A stretch of 64,000 nucleotides of DNA, taken from Rhabditophanes sp. KR3021 (lineage: Eukaryota > Nematoda > Chromadorea > Rhabditida > Alloionematidae). Every line of letters starts with the position of its first letter. Positions within the stretch are counted from its first letter, which is position 1. The notes beneath the pieces are model-generated. The model was given only the letters and a program-made list of their open reading frames with translations, was not told the DNA's origin and did no database searches. The position numbers and the translations under genes were made by a program. Shown in pieces: positions 1 to 13,401 of the stretch. The stretch covers positions 9,176,001 to 9,240,000 of the forward strand of contig CAUJLY010000006.1 in assembly GCA_963281155.1 (NCBI GenBank). The letters run 5' to 3'.

Positions 1-286
1 CGCTCCAGTAGGAATCAGATCCATGTACGAGGTAAGTATTTTTCCCCTATTTTTGTTAAAATCACCGCAACCACCCCTTCAGGGACTTGTCGGTGATCTT
101 CAACGCAGTTTATCTCGTGAAAAAGTTCAAAACGACAGACTACGTGGTCAATATACCAGGGTAACGTCCCAATTAGAGCAAGCCGTCAAGCAAATGGATC
201 TTTTACGAACAAACAGCTACTCGTTGTGTCGTAGTGGATCGGCTCCTCGTTGTTCCGTCTATACTCGTTTTTATCCATACTACTAG
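1..286 (+). CDS. 3' end of a coiled-coil protein gene (5' part outside the window)
   Basis: Two exons are visible. The first runs from the left edge to 31 and ends at a GTAAGT donor. A 51-bp intron ends in TTCAG at 82, and the second exon runs 83-286 to a TAG stop. Both introns boundaries keep one frame. The visible protein has a charged, heptad-like stretch of about 40 residues (GDLQRSLSREKVQNDRLRGQ and on), consistent with the end of a coiled coil, then a short Ser/Arg/Tyr-rich tail ending YPYY. I do not recognise the family; the N-terminal part would be needed. It is probably a cytoskeletal or scaffold protein, but that is only inferred from the coiled coil. A second possible C-terminal exon lies at 630-733. 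Confidence 0.6.
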   Translation, partial: APVGIRSMYEVSIFPLFLLKSPQPPLQGLVGDLQRSLSREKVQNDRLRGQYTRVTSQLEQAVKQMDLLRTNSYSLCRSGSAPRCSVYTRFYPYY

Positions 287-629
287 AAGATACGCCACCA
301 CCCTCCATGACTACATCCAAAAACAACACCACAACACAGCTATTTTTTATCTTGTCTTTATCCTTGACTTTAGTTTAACAAAGCTGCATTGCTTTATATT
401 TAAGTATGAAAGTTTCCTTTCGCAATCATAACTTTTGATAACTGTTACATTTTAACAGGTACACGACGCATTAATTAGTAATAACACCCTAATGTATGTC
501 AAATAAAACAATAATCATAAACATAACAAAACCTACTCTTAAAGGTTCACCCAAATAATAAAAGATAACTACACAGTACTAACCTAAAACTTGAAAATCA
601 AACTAATCAAGACTTCTTCCTACTTTCAG

Positions 630-733
630 CATCCTCCTTCCGCCTCAATTTACGCTCCATTCATGCCAGCAACCAATGGACCCCTAAATCGTGTAACTGG
701 TGGTTATCGCAGCAATTGGTACGGAGGATATTA
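630..733 (+). CDS. Possible alternative 3' exon of the coiled-coil gene
   Basis: A TACTTTCAG acceptor at 629 is followed by a phase-0 open frame to a TAA at 731-733. It encodes a Pro/Ala/Asn-rich peptide that ends in an aromatic, glycine-rich tail (GGYRSNWYGGY). The composition is protein-like and GC-richer than the flanks. The other C-terminus of the same gene (ending YTRFYPYY) has a similar aromatic end, so this may be an alternative last exon. A strong phase-0 donor for it inside 83-286 is not obvious; the best is a weak GTCTAT. RNA reads would settle it. Confidence 0.35.
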
Positions 734-1939
734 AAAGAATATACAATATTATTGTTGGCACCATCCCACCAATCAATTATACCAATTATATATATTCAGT
801 TTCATTTGGCCATCTTTTTATATACATCGACCTGATACGACAATCAAAAGGAAGAACAGATGCCTTCCAAGTTATTACACACCATCTTCTTCTTTTCAAT
901 CTAACTTTTATATTAAGCAAAAATTTTATTTCTTTAAATGGACAACAGAGACACATCTTCAATATATAGAACCTTGATAGCTAAACAAATTTTATTATTT
1001 TGGTGCACTTTTATTGTCTCCTTTTTATTATAAAATAAATGTAGCGTGAATTGGTATATTTTTTTGATAAAGATTTTTGTCATTTAAACAAAATATAGAA
1101 ACCAATATATGTGCGTCTTTAAAAACAATTAGGATATACTCACTTCATTGAACAAAAAGTATTAAATGTATTAAAGGATACACAAATGTGTCATATCCAA
1201 CTGCCAATTCGCAAAAGTACCTAAAGTATTAACTTGTAAATGCATAAAAGCAATAATTGTCCCCATAACTTTAAAGATCTACCTTCCCAATAATGGAGTA
1301 GTGTGGATAAACAAAATTGTAACATAATTATTATGCGTATACACCCGAAGAAACATACTTTATGACAGTGAAAACTTGTTGGCACATACAACCAATATTT
1401 TGACTTTGCCAAGAATGAGACAGTCAGGACCGCCATACTCTTTTTTATTTGTTTGTAACGTGTGTAGATACCAAAATTTAGTTTGTACAGGCATAAAGTA
1501 ATATTAGAATATATAAAATTTATGCTCATGACGCTACTAGGCCTCTACATTCACTCTCTTTCTTATTTGTCTATCATATACTACATTTTGGTGACAGAAA
1601 CATTTTGCCCTAATAGAAAATCAGGATAATAGTTGTTATGTTGTATAAGAGCTCTTTTTATCAATTTTAAGGAGATTTAAAATTGCACTTTGAAGTAGAA
1701 ACTAATATCACTTAATTTGACTTATTAGGCTTATTGTTTTGTAAAGTCAAATGGACTTTTCTCCATTATCCTAAAACACTGCCCATCAATCCTTTTTCTC
1801 TTGTTCTGTCAACATTTAATTACTTATTATAGATTAATTCAATTGCAAAGCTACACCATATAATATTATAAAATTTAGTTTTACTATAGTCTTCTAAGAC
1901 TGATCAAATGAACCACTTTTGTATTATATTTAATAAGGG
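734..1939. other. AT-rich intergenic stretch
   Basis: This holds the 3' flank of the coiled-coil gene and the upstream region of the ELAPOR-type gene. Short open frames on both strands have no splice context, start context or protein-like composition. I see no RNA gene or repeat. Confidence 0.5.
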
Positions 1940-4900
1940 ATGAGTTTGTTTCGGTTATTCAAGTAAGTTCCATTAAAATTTATAAAAATTGTAGCACCAA
2001 ATTGTTAAAGGTTCTTGCTGTTGAACTATTTCTTTATTTCAATTATATGCGATACATGTACGAATGAAGAGTACGAATACCAATTTACAAAATGTAATTT
2101 CAAAAACGAAAGATGGCGCATAGCTTTACCAAAAGAAAAAACCAAAACCTGTGATAATTTACCAAAGCCTACCGGTGGTCTTAACTGTTCTTTTTCTTGC
2201 AACAGTGGCCAATATTTGTCTCTGACCACTCTCCAATGCGCCCATTGTGAACCTGGCTCCTATTCTCTTGGAGATGGCGTCAGGTACGAAACTTTCGACA
2301 AACAATTACCCTCCGACTTTACAGTTGACAATTACCCTAATGAGCATTCTTCAATTTTTACAACTACTCTTAATGACTTTGAAAGTACATGTACTAATGG
2401 ATGGGTTGTTCAGAGTGGTGGTTTGAGGTACATTCCAAGTCCTTGTATTTCAAGACTTTCTATTTCGGTACATGTCATCAGAAGTGGATATATAGAATTT
2501 ATTTATAAAATGCCCAAAAATATGAGAGGCATTCATTCGAGTATCGATGTTAGGGATGAACAGTGTCAAAGAGTAAGGGATCCGGCTGCTTTTTTGTTTG
2601 ATCAGAATAGGAAGGGGCAAGACAGTGGGCAGGATGATTTTTATAATAAAAAGAGGATTCAATTAAAGAGGGGACAATCGACTATTACTTGGACTGTCAC
2701 TAATAATATCGAAATGACTACACTGGCAGATGTTATTTATGTCATAAGAATTGATATTTATGGAATTGCTTATACGACCTCCTGTAATCATTGCCAAGCA
2801 GGAACATTTGCTCGTGTCAGTGGTTCTTCAATCTGTGAATCTTGCCCGGAAAATACCTTTAGCAAAGCAGGTTCCAATTCGTGCACCAATTGCCCTTATG
2901 GTTCGTATGCTCCTGGCAAGAGTGGGACTTGCTTATCAAGGCCCAAATGCACTGAAAATGACTATCATTTGGAGTTAAGTGATGTATGCTTTAAAAATGC
3001 TGGCTATCAGCATAAATACGTTAAGACACAACCAGAAATTTGTCAAAATGGATTAGATGTGCCACCGATCGTTCAAAAAGCTGAATGTCCTAATTGTCCA
3101 CTTGGCTTTGGAAGAAATAGTAATAATGGAAAATGCGAGTATTGTGGAAGTGGAACTTTTTCTGGGGATGGTATAAGTTGTAAAAAATGTGTTGATAAAC
3201 AAGCTCCCAAATATGGCTTTTATTGGAATAAATGGAACTCTATACCGGATGTTATTGAAACGGCTTGTGAGTATAATAATGCAGATTATAATAAAAAATG
3301 TCCTTTACCACGGTCTTGGATTGCTGGTGGAGAGTACTTTGAAACTGCTAAGACTAGGGAATTAGGAGTGATGTTAGAATTTTTTGTCAATGTTACGGCT
3401 GGATTCGACAACCCATTGCTTTCATCACCTGACGCAGCTACTATTGAAAATCCAATTGCGGAGATTTCTTTTGACTTGGAACTTAATTGCATAGACCAAA
3501 GCTGTATTTTATACTTTGTAGAAGATACTTCTTTAATATCTGGTTCTTCTAAAATAATTGCCACTTTTGACGGAACAGTCAAGAGAAAAGTTTTTAGACA
3601 CCCAATTTTAGGAACAAAAGGAAGAAGATTTATTTTTGGTTTCATGAGAAGTGGAGCCCCAGATTCTATGGATTCAATCGAAGATTATGCTCGTATCTAT
3701 TCATTGAATATAACAAACGTAAAAACTAAACACGGCGCCGCCAGTTGCATTCCATGTCCAAAGATAAATGACAAAGGTGATTGTGTACCTTGTCCAGTTG
3801 GAAGTTTCGTCAACACATTAACAAGCGTATGTGAATCATGTTTACCTGGCACAATAATCGTTCAAAAAGGTCATGAGTCTGGTTGTCAAAAATGTCCAGA
3901 AAATATGATTTCAGAAGATTTCAAAGTTTGCAAATTTAATGACCAAATCAGCTTTGGTAATGGTTCTATCAAAATTGACTTAAAGCCTATCAAAGCACAT
4001 GTCTTTAATACAACTGGAGTTAAAGTTTATGCAACTGATGGAAATCCTTACTACCATTTTTTCAATGTTTCACTTGGTAGTAATAAGATTAAATGTAGAG
4101 AGGATGACAATTATGGAATGAATATTTTTAAGTATTTTCCTAAAAATGAAGTTGCTAAGAGTGGGAGTGAGGAGACTTTTGTCGATGAAAGAGATATGGC
4201 TGTTATTTGTGTGTCAACGGCTGTAACTTATACGGAAGTTAAGAAAGGGAATACTAGTAAGGCTCAGAATTCTATCTTTTACACTTCACCCATAGCAATT
4301 GCTCAAAAGTTGGAGAAAGTTACTCAAGATAGAGCTTATGATGGCTTACTTTTGACGAATGAAGATTTGGAGTACAATGAGGAGGGAGATGCGGAAAAGT
4401 TTATTGATACACACCTTTACTTTTCTGCCACTAATTTTGAATCTAAAACTTGTCCAAATGGAACTAGATCCGTCATAACAGTTCGTTGCAAATCCGATTC
4501 TTCTGAACCTGTTTTACGTCTTTCGAAAGGTTGCCCAGATGGAACTTGCAATGGCTGCCTCTACCATATGTTTATAGAAACTAAATATGCCTGTCCAATT
4601 TGCGAATTAAACAATTACCAAGAAATCAGAGGAGAATGTGTAGAAGGAAAACAGTTGATTCACTTCATTCCTTCGAAGAATTGTGTTTTAAGTGGAGCTA
4701 TAGCGAGTGTTCAGAAGCTGAAGTGTTCTAATATATCTCAGGATATTAAGATGGCTATTGGGTTTATCTTCATGCTAATATTTACTTTACTCTCACTGGT
4801 TGTTTATATTTATAAAAAGGGCAAGAAGTAAGTTTGGGGTAGGGTTATTAATTTTTAACTTATTATTTTAGTATTGAATACAAGTATATGAGATTAGTTG

Positions 4901-5181
4901 CCGAAAAGTCTGGAAAGGGATTTCAAATGCCAATTGCAGAAACATGTGGAATCGATAGCGATGACACAAGTGAAGACGAAGAAGATAAAGAACTTCGAGA
5001 AACGATGAAAGGTAAAGTCTTCTTCAAATCATCTGGATCTTCTGGTAAATCAAATGATTCAGTCAAATTAGGAGGTATAACTGGGAACAAAAATCAAGCC
5101 TTTGATACGCGAGAAGACATCGAGGAAGATCTCAACTTTGACAACGTTAGCTTAGACGAAAGAAACATTTTCATTTCTTGA
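1940..5181 (+). CDS. ELAPOR-type (KIAA1324/EIG121 family) cysteine-rich type I membrane protein
   Basis: Three exons (1940-1962, 2011-4827, 4872-5181) give 1049 residues. The 48-bp first intron splits the signal peptide: MSLFRLFK is completed by a leucine-rich run ending near Cys20. The N-terminal block (NEEYEYQFTKC, then ERWRIALP, then CSFSCNSGQYL and CEPGSYSLGDG) follows the order known for vertebrate ELAPOR1/2. Repeated CxxC and GTF/GSY cysteine modules of TNFR/EphR type follow. The C-terminal third contains an MRH-like block ending in CPNGTR and VRC. A single TM helix lies at about 915-938, then a cytosolic tail of about 100 residues beginning NIEYKYMRLV, like the EYKYSKLV of the human tail, with an acidic EDIEEDL cluster. 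Family members act in endosome/lysosome trafficking and autophagy; that role here is by homology. Confidence 0.9.
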
Positions 5182-5346
5182 GAACAATAATTTAATTTTT
5201 TTATATTAAAAACATCTACACACAAAAACTCATAAAGTGCTTTTTTAATACCTGTTTTTTCAAAATCAAATTGGTGTTTTAGATGAAATTAAATGGGCGT
5301 AAAAAGCAATTATTTTAATGTTGATTTGTTATCATTTGTATATAAA

Positions 5347-6044
5347 TTAAAATACGTCGACTTTAACCAAGTCAGAATTAGATGAAATAAATAAGTTCAT
5401 ATATCTATGAATATTGAAACGATCCTGAACTTCATTTTCTCTTAGCATGCTATATATAACTAATTTTTCAATATTCGATCAATTATGAATCTTTTGAATT
5501 CTTCAATTTTATCCCCTGCTTCACCCAGAAAGACTTCTGTCCAAGAAGCCCATATGAATAAAATTCGAATACTTAGAGTTTCATACATTTTAATGAATCA
5601 ATCAAATTTAACACAACATGCCCGTGATAAAATCTACATTCAATCGTTGAAAATATAATAAGTTTTTGGATCGTTTGCAATATTATTGCCTAAAAAGCTC
5701 ATCCAGTGACCCGAGAAGTATCTAGTATAATAGCAAAATGTCTAAACCATCTATCTGGCGATTCTTCAATAATCATATTTAATTTGTTTTATCTAAAAAG
5801 GATATTTGCTATATTATGCCGGAGATTGTAGTTTCAGTAATGTAAAATTTGGTAATTTCGGAGAGGCAATTCGCATGATCAGTAGAGAATTCAAATGAAT
5901 TCGTTTTGATATTGTAGAAAAATTGTAACTGGAAATACTTGTCCAGGAAAAGACAATAGCTGTTTGGGGATCTTTTGTGCAATCCTCAAATATATGAAGT
6001 TGTTTGAAAGCAATTATTATTGATTCTTTATTTCCGGCTTTCAT
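5347..6044 (-). pseudogene. Decayed or unresolved coding patch of unknown family
   Basis: On the minus strand several short protein-like open frames follow each other in different frames. One begins MKAGNKESIIIAFKQ. It is continued in another frame by a block with YFQLQFFYNIKTNSFEF and a stop, then IWASWTEVFLGEAGDKIEEF, and a last piece beginning LRENEVQDRF and ending in a stop near 5347. Clear introns that would join all pieces are not visible, so a decayed gene is the simplest reading. A multi-exon gene with weak splice sites remains possible. The local composition is less AT-rich than the flanks. I cannot name the family. Confidence 0.35.
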
Positions 6045-6442
6045 TTTGAGCAATGTATTGGGTATGCATTTATTAATATGAAAATCAGTTAGTATAGAAA
6101 AATTACATGCTAATAACTAAATAAATGAATGAGAAATAACACCACGTACTTATTAACTTTCCCGCTGTAGTGGGAGTTCTTGTATATCATCCCATTTTTC
6201 TGTGTACTCTTAATACATCCATTTTTCAATGTATTTGTGTAAATAACCTTATTCTATGTAAAAAATATGTCACAATTTTGTAATTTTATACAATTTTAAA
6301 TAAATTTAATTATAAAGAATTATAAAAAACTGAACGATATACAGTATTGGTTTGTATTATTTAATATGAATGTAGTGAAGACAAACAAAAAGAAAGTCTT
6401 TTTGTCCGGGGGTACATATCTGTTTATTGCGTATATAAATGC

Positions 6443-7509
6443 TTAGATAATCTTTTCACTGATCTCATCGTCAGTTATAGGTTCTTCGTCAAGTTGGGAT
6501 TGTTTGGTTATGGATTCGATTCTAGTAACAACAACATTTTTCTTTTCCTCAATTTTTCCAGGTGACGTTATGACTGTTTTAATGTCGATCTTTGTAGGGT
6601 GTGAAAATGTGTCTTCATCGTCTGTCTTGTCCAAGTCGTCGTCAGTACTCTCGGTATCACTTTCCTCAGACTCATCTCCAGCATACATTGTTGACTTTTT
6701 AATCATCATTTTTTCACCACCCAATTTCGTCACAAATGAATCCTCAGTATTAACATACCCCTCATTCGCATAACCATTCTTAGCCAACTCTTCCCGAGTA
6801 ATTTGAACATCTCTAATTTCGTCAACACTTTCATCCTCATCTGATGAATCAGCATAAATATGCTTAATTCTTTTTTCATTCGAGTCATTCTGTAATATTT
6901 GCAGAACACGAGAACTGGTACCTGATGTTTTTCTTTCGGTATCAATGCTTGAGGATTGTTCCCTTTCACTGCTTAGTGTTTTATTAATCTCTTCAGGAGT
7001 TGCCTCCTCGACAGCATTTAGATCTATTTTAATTTCTGATTCCTATAACTATATATTAAGAAAAGATGATTGCAATTTATTTACCGAATGAATAATGGGT
7101 ACAATTGTGTGATCTTCTTTTATTTCCATAATATCATCGAGCATCATATTTGTTAAAGCAACGGTGTCATCTCCCTTCGGTTTCACGGGACCGCTTGGGG
7201 GAGTAAAAGTATCTGTTAAATTGACTTCTGAAAACCCATTTCCATCTGCATTAACATCATAAGCCACTGAATTTGAAGAAATTTGGACAGGTTGAATTTT
7301 ATTAGTTCCTAAATCTTTAGGTCTTTCAACTTTTCCTATATCAGTAAAACCAATGTCCCGGTTTCCATTAATTGGTACCACTGGTGGTTCGTCTTCTGGT
7401 TTAGTAGGGCCGTTGCTATAGCAACAGAAACACACTTTTCGGCATAAAAACATGACCAGGCACACAACAATATATAATATTTTACCAACCACAAAAAGAA
7501 AATAGCAGC
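6443..7509 (-). CDS. Single-pass membrane protein with long acidic Ser/Asp/Glu-rich tail (5' exon unresolved)
   Basis: Two exons are clear: 7509-7085 and 7042-6443, separated by a 42-bp intron with a GTAAAT donor and a TTATAG acceptor, phase 0. The first begins mid-codon after a TTTGTAG acceptor and encodes a hydrophobic helix (CYFLFVVGKILYIVVCLVMF and on) followed by a Cys-rich juxtamembrane CRKVCFCC, likely palmitoylated. About 330 residues of low-complexity, acidic, presumably cytosolic sequence follow, with runs such as SSDEDESVDE and TDDDLDKTDDED, ending SEKII. The missing upstream exon(s) should carry the start, and perhaps a signal peptide and ectodomain; I could not find them in 7513-8100. 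I recognise no family, so no function is offered. Confidence 0.6.
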
Positions 7510-10500
7510 CTACAAATTATCACCGCAAAAAAGTATATCTGTAAATAATAAAAATGTTCTTAAAATTAAATACGCACAATAATTAATCAATTTGATGCCT
7601 TTAAACGGGATAATCGTTACAAATAAATTGGGACTGAGGTAGACGATATTAATACAGGGGATAATTTAATGATTACTTATCAGATTTGGGATGAATATGT
7701 TCAACTTATTAATGTTATTGCGTATTTAAATTGTTAAAATAAATACATAGATTTTTTAACCCATTACATCTCGAAGAGCTATCTCTTTTTATTCCCCTTT
7801 TAGAAAATCTTTTATAATCAGTTTTGATGAAAAATATAAACGGAATAAAAAGGGAAATTGTTGTGACTTTGAGGGAATAAACATACAAGTTTTAATTTTA
7901 TACCACCATAATAAGGGAAAGCTCTTAGAATTTTAAATGTCAAAAAGCATTAATTGTTATTATTTTCATCTTTTCAAACATATTGAAAAAAGCTCCCTTT
8001 CCTCCTAAATGTAATAGATATAATGAATGTTATGTGAATATTTATGTATAATAGTTAGAAAATAGATGGTTTAGTTTCAAGTTAAACTATTCCCATTCGT
8101 CATTTCAGGATGGAGAAATATCAAGTTAAGAAAAGTGATAAGCGTAATGAATTCTTTTAGAAAGTTTATTTTTTTAGCATTTCCTGGTAAAATGTTTACT
8201 TTAACAATACAAATTAAATGCTTATTATTTGTGTTAAACTGTTTAACAATGCTATCTAATAGGCACATCACCACTCAAAATAGATCCTTTAAAGGACAGA
8301 TAAGGAAATTGCCATTCAGGGGGATACAAAACAATAATGTCAGGTTAAAATAGGCATATATGCTCGCCTGTTATCACAATACATTTTATTTTCTAACAAC
8401 CACCTTTTGACGTGTGGGCATCCTATTAAATAGAGTACAAATATTTATTTGATGAAATTTGTTATTGGGAACATGCAATACTCATTTTGATTTATATTAT
8501 ATCAAAAACAGATTTTACCTTACTCAATATTGTAAGCTAAATAAAATATAAAAATAAGAAATAATATTTTCCCACCCATACAAATTAAAAGACAAACCTA
8601 TAATTTAAACGGCGCATGGATATTTAAAGATTGGCAAGACTTGGAGGCCAATTAATTTAGCATATGAATGTATTGTTTAAAAGTAGTAAGATCCATTTGC
8701 CATATGAATAAATGATAGGTAGCTTGGTATGGATGTTATCAAAAGGAAGGTAAAAGTTGTCTAAAAGTATATTAAATTTTACACAGTTTAAAGACAATCT
8801 TTGTGTCATTATCTTCTTTAAATACTAAATCTCTTAGTCATGGGAAATGGTGTATGATAAAAAGAAATAAAGTTATAATAATTTCTTGAGAGAATTATCA
8901 AATGACGGAAATATAATACAATATCTTCTAAGAGTATTAATATTAGGATTAAAAATATAAAACTGAACTTGTTGAGTTAAAGATATGAGAGATGTATAGC
9001 TTGGACGGAGTATCAATTATGTGATTATCTAATAAAAAGAAACATTCATGTTGAAGAGAAGATCACGGTAATTATTTTGGTAAAACAATTGTGTTATGCT
9101 TTTAATGAGGGTAAATTATGTGGACTGAAACAAATGGGTATATGTTTGGTGTCTCCTGTTAGACGACAAACTTATCATCTTCTTATTTTCAATTTTAGTT
9201 TAAGTATTTGAAAGGTATGTTGAAACATCTTGAATAAGAAGAAGAGTAGTGGTTGGACAAAGTTTAAAACTAAAACATTGCAATTACATGTCGAAGTCGT
9301 GTGCTAACATCTTAAGTCTACCTTCTAACATCAATAACTCATAATACAAAAGATAATTGCTCAAAAATTAATAACTTAAAAAATTATTTGACTTTGATTT
9401 AGACCGACTGGGGTGCTTTAATGATTCGTATGTCAGTTGGGTGCATAGATATTGTTAGAAAGTTTGTGACAGAATTTGATTTATCTATAAAATAATATTT
9501 TTGGTGGATAAGAAGGATTTTACCGATGAATTTATTCAAACCATAATAAATGACATAACAAGAAACATACGGAAAGTATATATTTTCATCTTATGAAGGG
9601 TTGAAATTATATATAGCGAGATTATAAATTGTCTTAGCAACATATCATAAATTCCTTCCCGTAAAAACATTTTTTCTCTTGAATTCGTTAAAGTAAATTG
9701 GATTTAAAGGTAGTGTTCACAAATATGATAGAGTTGATTCACGTCATGGGGACATATAAAATAAATTAGAAGTGCAAATAGAATTTCTTGAAAATACAGA
9801 AAAAGAGATTAACAAGATACTACAGTTGATTTTAGAGTATTAATTAGTTTTATCAACATACAAAATTATAATACCACATGAATTATCTGGTACAAGAAAA
9901 TAAATAATAATTAGTAATCTGAAATAAAGTCGTTTACATTGAATAGTCTAATTATTACTAAATTGTTTAAATTACGGGAATGTAATAATTTTATTAGAAA
10001 TATTGGAGACAACGTCATTCTGGAGAAAGTAATATAATATTTGATGTCGTATATAAGTTAGCATAAATTACTTTTTAAGGATTAGACAATTTTATTATTT
10101 GTACTATTGTTCTAAAAAAATATTTGTTTTATCAAGAAAAGCTTTCTTTTTACTATAACGCAACACTTAAATTTGTTTATTTTAAAAAAGTTCACTTTTA
10201 TAACCTGAACAAAGTATTGCATATATTTATCTTCATGATCTTAAAAATAACAGATTGATAAATATAATAACTAGATTCAAGAAAAGGATAAAAACGTTGA
10301 TAAATAATATTATAAATTGGTTAAATGAACGGTGTAATAATTTAGAATAAATCAAATAAAGAGGTGGAATTGGCAATGAATACCAATTCATAAATAATTT
10401 CATTTGGTATACACTAAAACAATCTTAAAAACACATTTAAATAAACGTGTGGATCGAGGTAACATGTCAAATGGTACGAATTTCCTCTATATTTTCAATT

Positions 10501-13401
10501 ACCTAGGTGTATCTTTCTCCTTCACTTGACAATCCAAGCTCAAATCATGCTGTATTTTATTCAAAATGTAAATATTAACCAAATAAATAAATACTTAAGT
10601 AAATTATAATTTTTTATATACTTGAATCAAATAGAATTCACTTTGAAATTTAAGCTTTATTTTTAATAGGCTTATTCCCAATATATCTTACCTATTTCCT
10701 TTCTTTAACATTATGATTATTCTAATAAAATATTAATGTTCAAAATGATATCTAAGGAATGGGTAAACATGAGTATTAGACAACTCTTGAGGCTAAAATT
10801 AAATATTTCAATTATCGTAAGATTTTTGGATATATACATGTGTGTTCGAGAGAGCAATCAATTAGGATAGGATATACGGATTTTTTGTGTATTTATCATT
10901 ATGTTTCAAAAATTATTATAAGAATTTATCCATAATATTGCTGCTCTTTAAGTTGTTTGTGATCATTGCCGATAGGTTAAGTCATTTCTTTTGCACAAAT
11001 ATTTGTTAACAAAAATATTGTATGAAGGATTTAAATGTTTTTGTGGAGTAATTAGAGTCATTTTGATATTAGTTAAAAATATTTAATCAATTAGTTTATT
11101 AAAAGTAAACCATGTATTCAAAAGTACAGAATAACAAAAACACCTTAAAGAAAAAACATAACAAGTACCATAATATATAAATGGCAAGAAGCAACATATT
11201 ATTAATTCTTGGTTAGCTGGAAAATACATTAATCACATTTGTTTTGGCCAAAAATAAATGTTTTGATTTATTAATTTAAGGTTAGCATGTATATGCGATA
11301 CATAATTATAACTTCATTTTATTTCCTTTTATAATATAATTTATACCTTGCATGGCAATATATTTCATGTTAACAACACTAATAATTAACACGTTGCCGA
11401 TTTTTGCTTAAAATTAGAAGTGCCAACTGCCAGCATGGCTTATATTGAAGAGATTCGTTGTAATAAAGCTTGTCATTCTTCATATAAGCCTCTTGTTTTT
11501 AAATGATATTACGAGAATATTGGTGGGATGAGCCACATCATATCTATATTCTATATTCATAAACATTTCCATTATGGCTCAAATTTTTTTGTTTATACTT
11601 AAAATACACCTGTTGTTGCTTAATGAATTTGTCATTTCACAAAGCACAGATATATACGTACCTGATCACTTAAACATACAAAGTACCCATTAAGCTCATA
11701 TTTTCAGAAGTTAAATTAATTCTTTAACTTATACCGCTGACTCATCTTTTACGTGAAGTAGACGTCAAATTTATGTAAAATAATTGTTGCGCACCGTTTG
11801 GGACTAAGTAGTTATTAAATGTATATATTTCTCTACGTGGACACTAACCTTGCGAGTTAAATGAATACATTTTCAAATACAAGGCAAAAGAATTTATACA
11901 TATATTTATTTTTATGTACCTAAAGTTTGAACATTCTATTGCTACTATAAATAATTCTTATATTATACTACCACTACCTTTTGATACACACTTATATCTA
12001 TCTATTTTTGAAGATGGCAACGTATCTTAGAACGGAAATTTGACGATATTTTTTGCCTCTTATTTCCCGAAAAATATTTACTGCTTTCAAATATACCACA
12101 TATACCTTTTCATGTTTTTTTGTAAAGTTAGTATTTTGTTCATAACGTTCTCTTAATATTCTAATTTTTCAAATATCAATATTTATCAATCAAAAAAGCA
12201 AATAAAAACAAAAACTATTATTCACAACTAAAAATTTCTATCGTAAAAATACAAAATATATTGTAAATATACCCATTGTGCTTTTGTCTTCATAATACTA
12301 ATGATCGTCATTTGTTTTCTTTTGTACACACTTATAACATCCATCTCAATTAGCAGCAACGTTCTACAAAAAATTCTTTTTGTTTTAAAATTACTAATGT
12401 TTTGTATCTTATAATATCTAGGTAAAGTTATCCATATTTCATACCTAACATACAATTAACTATGCCAGTCTAATTACCAAAACTTGTCTCTCCCCATTCG
12501 TTTTTACATGTTCTTATTAATGTCACAACAAAAACTATATATCCTATCGCATCTAACAAACTATATGTAGCAGGCTACAATTAACATGTTCTCTTACCAA
12601 TTATTATAAAAAAGCGTTTGCTTAATTAAGTGTGTACTATGTGAGAAGCTAAAAAACTTCTTAACACTGACTTTTTTACACTTCCTTTAAATACATGTTA
12701 TGTTCAAGTTTTGTGAACATTTCAACAACAGGTGAAACTACATGTTACCTATATATTTGCCCATGACGAATACATAAGTAATATGTGTTAATTTCTTTTA
12801 AAGTCTATTTTCAAATGATTGCTATAAAGGTAATATTAAGGAAAATGCTTTGAATAATGTTCCGGTCACTTTATGTGTAGATTTACCTACTGATAATTAT
12901 ATTCCACATGTACCTATATGATTGTGTACAAAAGCAATAATTCGGTGTCTTAAGTTGTCAAATATGTATTGGTATGTTTTACTTAATACTTCCTCATAGT
13001 TTAGGTGCATATCTAAAAAAGAATATAACGAAAACTGACTTTTAAATCTTATTTGATCGTTTATTTAGAATATCTTGTGGAGTGATTAAAATTTATGGTT
13101 TAGATTTGTTGTACGCTTTAATTATAATATCACCATCTTATTTATTTATTGATAGATAAATAGATGATAATAAAAAGGTCATATATTTTTTGTTTTTCAA
13201 ATTATTTAAATTTCTGCACCATTAGTAAAGTGTGTGTCATCAACGTTACTGTTTAAGATTCCCCTCTTTCCTATCAATAAGTAATCATTAATTTTTCGAA
13301 GAATATTTTGCGAGCGATTATGAATCATAAATATATATTTAATTGGTATCAAATATATACCTACACAGTAACATTATAGAATCAATCTCTTACTACTTTT
13401 A
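7510..13401. other. Gene-poor AT-rich stretch (5.9 kb)
   Basis: No exon with paired splice signals or convincing protein composition was found on either strand. Short open frames at 8077-8353 and 12228-12455 look random. A brief protein-like run with three cysteines near 11430-11505 (plus) has an acceptor-like TTAG before it and a stop after it, but no partner exon. The 5' exon of the acidic membrane protein should lie at the left end. Confidence 0.45.

Noticed and set aside
3286..3645. Minus-strand 119-codon frame
   Set aside because: It lies wholly inside the ELAPOR-type exon and has no splice or start context.
11400..11505. Short plus frame MAYIEEIRCNKACHSS after an AG
   Set aside because: About 30 codons with no donor or partner exon; within the range expected by chance.
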